A program made the translations under genes and the position numbers. From Pseudomonas brassicacearum subsp. neoaurantiaca (lineage in GTDB: Bacteria; Pseudomonadota; Gammaproteobacteria; Pseudomonadales; Pseudomonadaceae), in NCBI RefSeq assembly GCF_013608025.1, contig NZ_VDLV01000012.1, positions 1 to 64,000 of the forward strand: 64,000 nt of DNA. The letters are read 5' to 3'. The notes under the pieces were generated by a model. The model did no database searches. It had not been told where the DNA came from and saw nothing but the letters and a program-made list of their open reading frames with translations. Within the stretch, counting starts at the first letter, position 1; every line of letters begins with the position of its first letter. Positions 59,834-64,000 of this stretch are shown here, one piece after another.

Positions 59834-61456
59834 ATGAAACTCTGGCCCAAGCGCCTGACCAGGCTGCTGTGTGTCATCGTGGCCCTGTGCACAGTGCAGG
59901 TGCCCGTCAGCCTGGCCCAAGGCGAAACGCCCGCCGACCAATTGGTGGTGGGCATGAGCATGATCAACCTGTTGTCCCTCGACCCGGCCGCCGCGACGGG
60001 CCTGGAGGTTGCCGAGGTCAACGCCAACGTCTACGACATGCTCCTGGAGCAAGACGCGGCGCAGCCGGACACGCTGATTCCCGCCCTGGCGAAAAGCTGG
60101 GAAATAAGCCCGGACCGTATGCGCCTGACCTTTCAACTACGCGACGACGTCCGCTTTCACTCCGGCGCGCCGCTCACTGCACAGGATGTCGCCTGGTCCT
60201 TGCAGCGCGTGGTCACCCTCAATCGCGCCTTGGCGTCGACCTGGAAGGCCTACGGTTTCACCGCCGAAAACGTCGTCAAACTGATGCGCGCCGAAGGGCC
60301 ACACACCTTTGTCATGGAGTTGCCGCGCAGCACCGATCCGTTGCTGGTGCTCAATACCTTGGCTACCTCGCCCAGTGCTTTCATCGTCGATCGCTCGGTG
60401 GCCTTGCAGCATCAGGTCGGTGACGATCAGGGCGCGGCGTGGCTGGCTACGCATACGGCCGGGTCCGGCGCGTTCAAGCTGGATATCTGGCGCGCCAACG
60501 ACGTGATCCTGATGAGTCGCAACGATGACTATTGGCGCGGCGCGCCAAAGTTGCGCCGGGTGATCATGCGCAACATGACCGAATCTCAGGCCTTGCGCTT
60601 GATGGTCGAGCGCGGTGACCTGGATGTCGCTCGCGGCATGGCCGCCACCGATATCAAGGCCCTGGGCGCGGTCGATGAAGTGCACATCCAGAGCATCGCT
60701 CGCGGCACGCTGTACTACGTGGCGTTGAGCATGCAGCAGCCGCTGTTCCAGGATATCCGCGTGCGCCAGGCCATCCGCCTGTTGATCGACTACCAAGGCA
60801 TCAACGACGTGGTGATGCCGCATTATGGCGTGATCAACCAGCGGCCGATGCAACTGGGTTTGCCGGCGCGGCTGGACGATCCGGGTTATCGCCTGGACGT
60901 GGCCAAGGCCAAGCGCCTACTGGCGGAGGCCGGCCACGCCGAAGGCTTCAAGGTGAGCATCCGCTCGCTGACCGATCCGCCGTTCATCAACATCGCCACC
61001 AGTCTGCAAGCGACGCTGGCCCAGGCGGGCATCCAGGCGACGATCATCACTGGCACCGGCAACCAGATCTACGGGGCGATGCGCGACCGCCAGTTCGACA
61101 TCCTCGTCGGGCGCGGCGGTGGCGGGGCGGAGCGTCATCCGCATTCGAGCCTGCGGGCCCTGGTGTACAACCCGGACAACCGCACCGAAGCCAAGTTGAG
61201 CAACTTCCAGGGCTGGCGCACCTCGTTCTTCGATCCGCAGCTCAACCAGTTGATCGAACAAGCCGAGCGCGAGCGCGACCCCGAGCGGCAGCGGCAAATG
61301 TACGCCCAGGTCCAGACCCTCTATGACCAACAAGCCGGAGCAATCATGCCGGTCTCGCAGATGGTCGACGAGGTGGTGATCCATGCCGACGTGCGCAACT
61401 ACATCGGCCACACCGCCGCCACCACGCGCCTTCGCGACGTCTACAAGCAGCGCTGA
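59834..61456 (+). CDS. ABC transporter substrate-binding protein (peptide/opine/acid type)
   Basis: A 540-residue SBP_bac_5-family periplasmic protein with a Sec signal (cleavage after SLA near residue 31). Family features include WEISPDRMRLTFQLRDDVRFHSG and RQAIRLLIDYQGINDVVM. Such proteins bind peptides, nickel, opines or sugar-acid conjugates. AAAGGA precedes the ATG at 59834. Co-transcription with the enolase-superfamily gene suggests its ligand feeds that enzyme. Confidence 0.92.
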   Translation: MKLWPKRLTRLLCVIVALCTVQVPVSLAQGETPADQLVVGMSMINLLSLDPAAATGLEVAEVNANVYDMLLEQDAAQPDTLIPALAKSWEISPDRMRLTFQLRDDVRFHSGAPLTAQDVAWSLQRVVTLNRALASTWKAYGFTAENVVKLMRAEGPHTFVMELPRSTDPLLVLNTLATSPSAFIVDRSVALQHQVGDDQGAAWLATHTAGSGAFKLDIWRANDVILMSRNDDYWRGAPKLRRVIMRNMTESQALRLMVERGDLDVARGMAATDIKALGAVDEVHIQSIARGTLYYVALSMQQPLFQDIRVRQAIRLLIDYQGINDVVMPHYGVINQRPMQLGLPARLDDPGYRLDVAKAKRLLAEAGHAEGFKVSIRSLTDPPFINIATSLQATLAQAGIQATIITGTGNQIYGAMRDRQFDILVGRGGGGAERHPHSSLRALVYNPDNRTEAKLSNFQGWRTSFFDPQLNQLIEQAERERDPERQRQMYAQVQTLYDQQAGAIMPVSQMVDEVVIHADVRNYIGHTAATTRLRDVYKQR

Positions 61457-61490
61457 AATCGACGGCCACACGGCCAAGGCAGGAATGAAT

Positions 61491-62528
61491 ATGTCGACTG
61501 CATCCTTTTCAATCTGGACCACCCGGGCCGCTTCGGCGACCCGGCGCGGCGGCTCGGTGGCGGTAACGCTGCTCGGGTTGCTGCTGCTGACTTTCTTTAT
61601 CGGACGGGTGATGCCGCTGGACCCGGTGCTGGCAATCGTCGGCCCGGACGCCGACGCTTCGGCCTATGCCCAGGTATACAAAGAGCTGGGCCTGGACAAG
61701 CCGTTGTGGACCCAATTCGCGATCTACCTCGGCGACCTGGTCCACGGTGATTTCGGCATGGCCTTGCTGACCGGCAATCCGGTCATCACCGACATTGCCA
61801 GGGTGTTCCCGGCGACGTTGGAACTGGCGACCCTGGCCATTCTGTTCGGCGTGTTGGCGGGCTTGCCGCTGGGTGTCTACGCGGCGACTCACCAAGGCCG
61901 TGCCGGTGATCATGTCGCGCGGCTGATCACGCTGTTCGGCTATTCCACGCCGATTTTCTGGATCGGCATGATGGCTTTCCTGGTGTTCTACGCCTGGTTG
62001 GGTTGGGCCGGTGGTGTCGGGCGGATCGGCCTGGCTTACGACGGGTTGATTCCGACACACACCGGGCTGCTGCTGATCGACACCGCTTGGTCCGGCGATT
62101 GGGAAGCCTTTCGCAGCGCCCTGCGGCACATCCTGCTGCCGGCGGTGATCCTCAGTTTCAACTCGGTCGCCTACATCAGCCGCATGACCCGCAGCTTCAT
62201 GCTCGAGCAACTGTCCCAGGAATACATCATTACCGCGCGGGTCAAGGGCTTGTCCCAACGCAAGATCGTGTGGGGCCACGCCTTCGGCAACATCCGCGTG
62301 CAACTGCTGACGATTGTTGCGCTGGCCTACGGCGGTTTGCTCGAGGGCTCGGTGCTGATTGAAACCGTCTTCGCCTGGCCAGGCTTCGGGCAGTACCTGA
62401 CGAGCAGTCTGTTGCTCGGCGACATGAACGCGGTGATGGCTTGCGTGCTGTTGATCGGCCTCATCTTCGTGACGCTGAACCTGATCAGCGACGCGCTCTA
62501 CAAGATCTTCGACCCGAGGACTCGCTAA
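61491..62528 (+). CDS. ABC transporter permease (DppB type)
   Basis: A 345-residue inner-membrane permease with six helices and the BPD_transp_1 domain; the cytoplasmic EAA-like motif is EYIITARVKGLSQRKIVWGHA. The ATG at 61491 is chosen because AGGA lies six bases before it; the ATG at 61485 sits directly against AGGA. The stop overlaps the next start by one base (TAATG). Confidence 0.92.
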   Translation: MSTASFSIWTTRAASATRRGGSVAVTLLGLLLLTFFIGRVMPLDPVLAIVGPDADASAYAQVYKELGLDKPLWTQFAIYLGDLVHGDFGMALLTGNPVITDIARVFPATLELATLAILFGVLAGLPLGVYAATHQGRAGDHVARLITLFGYSTPIFWIGMMAFLVFYAWLGWAGGVGRIGLAYDGLIPTHTGLLLIDTAWSGDWEAFRSALRHILLPAVILSFNSVAYISRMTRSFMLEQLSQEYIITARVKGLSQRKIVWGHAFGNIRVQLLTIVALAYGGLLEGSVLIETVFAWPGFGQYLTSSLLLGDMNAVMACVLLIGLIFVTLNLISDALYKIFDPRTR

Positions 62529-63436
62529 TGAACCTGCCCCTTGCTTCCAGCGCAGCCGGCAGTGCCGCGCTGCCCGCATCAAGTACGGCTGCACTGGTCG
62601 CCAGCGCCGCCCGGCTGCTGCGATTCCTGCTGCGCAACCCGATGACGTTTGCCGGCCTGGTCGTCGTATCGACGCTGATCCTTGTCGCAGTCTTCGCGCC
62701 CTGGATCGCCGGCCACGATCCCCTGTTGCAGAACCTTGCCGGCGCGTTGCAAGCACCCAGCAGCGCGCATTGGTTCGGCACTGACGAATACGGTCGCGAT
62801 GTGTTCGCCCGGCTGGTGTATGGCTCGCGTATCACGCTGTACATCGTCTTGCTGGTGACGGTGATCGTAGGGCCCATCGGCCTGTTGGTCGGCACGGTTT
62901 CCGGTTACTTCGGCGGTTGGGTCGACAGCCTGTTCATGCGCATCACCGACATCTTCATCTCGTTCCCCAGCCTGGTGTTGGCGCTGGCCTTCATCGCCGC
63001 CCTCGGCCCGGGCCTGGAGCATGCGGTGATCGCCATCGCACTCACTGCCTGGCCGCCGATTGCCCGGCTCGCCCGTGCCGAAACACTGCCGCTGCGCAAC
63101 GCAGACTTCGTCGTCGCGGTTCAACTCCAAGGTGCGTCGAGCACCCGGATCATCCTGCGCCACATCATTCCGATGTGCCTGTCGTCAGTGATCATCCGCC
63201 TGACCATGAACATGGCGAGCATCATCCTAACGGCCGCCGCCCTGGGCTTTCTTGGCCTCGGCGCCCAGGCACCGTTGCCGGAGTGGGGCGCGATGATCTC
63301 CACCGGGCGGCGCTACATGCTCGAAAGTTGGTGGCTGGTGGCGGCGCCCGGTGCGGCGATCATGCTGGTGAGCCTGGCCTTCAACCTGTTGGGTGACGGC
63401 TTGCGCGATGTCCTCGACCCCCGCAGCCAATCCTGA
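62528..63436 (+). CDS. ABC transporter permease (DppC type)
   Basis: A 302-residue permease. It has an N-terminal OppC-type segment (FLLRNPMTFAGLVVVS), the HWFGTDEYGRDVFARLVYG signature, and the EAA motif RNADFVVAVQLQGASSTRIILRH-like region. It overlaps the previous gene by one base, so translation is coupled. It is followed after 10 bases by the ATPase gene. Confidence 0.93.
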   Translation: MNLPLASSAAGSAALPASSTAALVASAARLLRFLLRNPMTFAGLVVVSTLILVAVFAPWIAGHDPLLQNLAGALQAPSSAHWFGTDEYGRDVFARLVYGSRITLYIVLLVTVIVGPIGLLVGTVSGYFGGWVDSLFMRITDIFISFPSLVLALAFIAALGPGLEHAVIAIALTAWPPIARLARAETLPLRNADFVVAVQLQGASSTRIILRHIIPMCLSSVIIRLTMNMASIILTAAALGFLGLGAQAPLPEWGAMISTGRRYMLESWWLVAAPGAAIMLVSLAFNLLGDGLRDVLDPRSQS

Positions 63437-63446
63437 GGAAAGTCCC

Positions 63447-64000
63447 ATGACTGAGATAAAACTGGCCGTACAGGATCTGTGCGTGGAGTTTCGCAATGCG
63501 GGCAAAACGTCACTGGCGGTGCGTGACGTGTCGTTCACCTTGGGCAGGGAAAAACTCGCCATCGTCGGCGAATCCGGCTCGGGCAAATCCACCGTGGGCC
63601 GCAGCCTTTTGCGTCTGCATCCGCCGACGGCGCGGGTCACCGCCAAGACCCTGCGCTTCGCCGATATCGACTTGCTGAGCGCCAGCGAAAAGCAGATCCA
63701 GGCGATTCGCGGCGCGCGCATGTCGATGATCATGCAAGACCCGAAATACTCACTGAACCCAGTGGTGCGCGTTGGCGAACAAATCGCCGAAGCCTACCTC
63801 GCCCATCACAAGGTGCCCCATCGCGAAGCCCGGGACCGGGCGCTGGACATGCTCGCCAAGGTGCACATCCGTGATCCTCGGCGGGTCTATGACCTGTACC
63901 CCCACGAAGTTTCGGGCGGCATGGGCCAGCGGATCATGATCGCCATGATGGTCATCACCGATCCCCGGGTGATCATTGCCGACGAACCCACTTCGGCGCT
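63447..64000 (+). CDS. ABC transporter ATP-binding protein (partial, runs off right edge)
   Basis: The first 184 residues of a DppD-type ATPase. The Walker A motif GESGSGKST lies at residues about 43-51, the signature SGGMGQR near 158-164, and the Walker B region IIADEPTSA is reached just before the edge. GAGGAAAG precedes the ATG. The C-terminal part and probably a second ATPase lie beyond the window. Confidence 0.92.
   Translation, partial: MTEIKLAVQDLCVEFRNAGKTSLAVRDVSFTLGREKLAIVGESGSGKSTVGRSLLRLHPPTARVTAKTLRFADIDLLSASEKQIQAIRGARMSMIMQDPKYSLNPVVRVGEQIAEAYLAHHKVPHREARDRALDMLAKVHIRDPRRVYDLYPHEVSGGMGQRIMIAMMVITDPRVIIADEPTSA

Overview
This 64 kb window is chromosomal DNA of a fluorescent-group Pseudomonas. 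Supporting signs are the conserved block ychF-pth-rplY-prs-tRNA-Gln-ispE-lolB opposite hemA-prfA-prmC-moeB-murI, high-GC codon usage, two families of Pseudomonas REP palindromes in the intergenic gaps (14 elements), and Pseudomonas-type small proteins (PA4642 family, CPXCG, DUF2007). No insertion sequence, prophage, integrase or CRISPR array is visible. The species is not determined.

Layout. 0.3-2.4 kb: a delta-60/RTX secreted protein. 2.4-9.3 kb (minus): ychF, pth, rplY, prs, tRNA-Gln(TTG), ispE, lolB and a TPR lipoprotein gene. 9.5-14.3 kb (plus): hemA, prfA, prmC, moeB, murI, tightly packed, then pagL behind an apparent AlgU-type promoter. 15.0-22.9 kb: a probable light-response block, with SDR, phrB, a LitR-like MerR regulator, a DUF523/DUF1722 protein and a FAD oxidoreductase on the minus strand, and a TIGR01777 protein plus hemH on the plus strand. 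TGTACA-type operators lie at two of its promoters. 23-26 kb: uraA and upp opposite hpt and a WbuC cupin gene. 26.3-40.2 kb: a SulP transporter, malate:quinone oxidoreductase, small conserved proteins, an acyltransferase, an SRAP protein, an M48 lipoprotein peptidase, a Mn exporter with a yybP-ykoY riboswitch, rsmC and a hydroxyacid dehydrogenase.

40.4-52.7 kb: a LysE exporter, then a fatty-acyl-CoA ligase, DUF1302 barrel, DUF1329 protein and MalT-like LuxR regulator that look like one module for a hydrophobic substrate. These are followed by ogt, a second LysE exporter and a PhoD-like phosphatase. 52.8-57 kb: a TRAP transporter (DctM, DctQ) with two tandem DctP paralogues. 57.1-57.9 kb: a Tae4-type T6SS amidase gene overlapping a small two-helix membrane protein gene. 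58.6-64 kb: an enolase-superfamily gene and a peptide-type ABC transporter operon with a clear promoter and operator cluster, cut by the right edge.

Most of the window is housekeeping or conserved accessory sequence. The parts most worth a second look are the Tae4 amidase with an unfamiliar overlapping partner, the ATGACGAC operator cluster upstream of the enolase/ABC operon, the light-regulon operators, the AlgU-like pagL promoter, and several enzymes that lack expected catalytic residues (SDR, SRAP, enolase-superfamily member).
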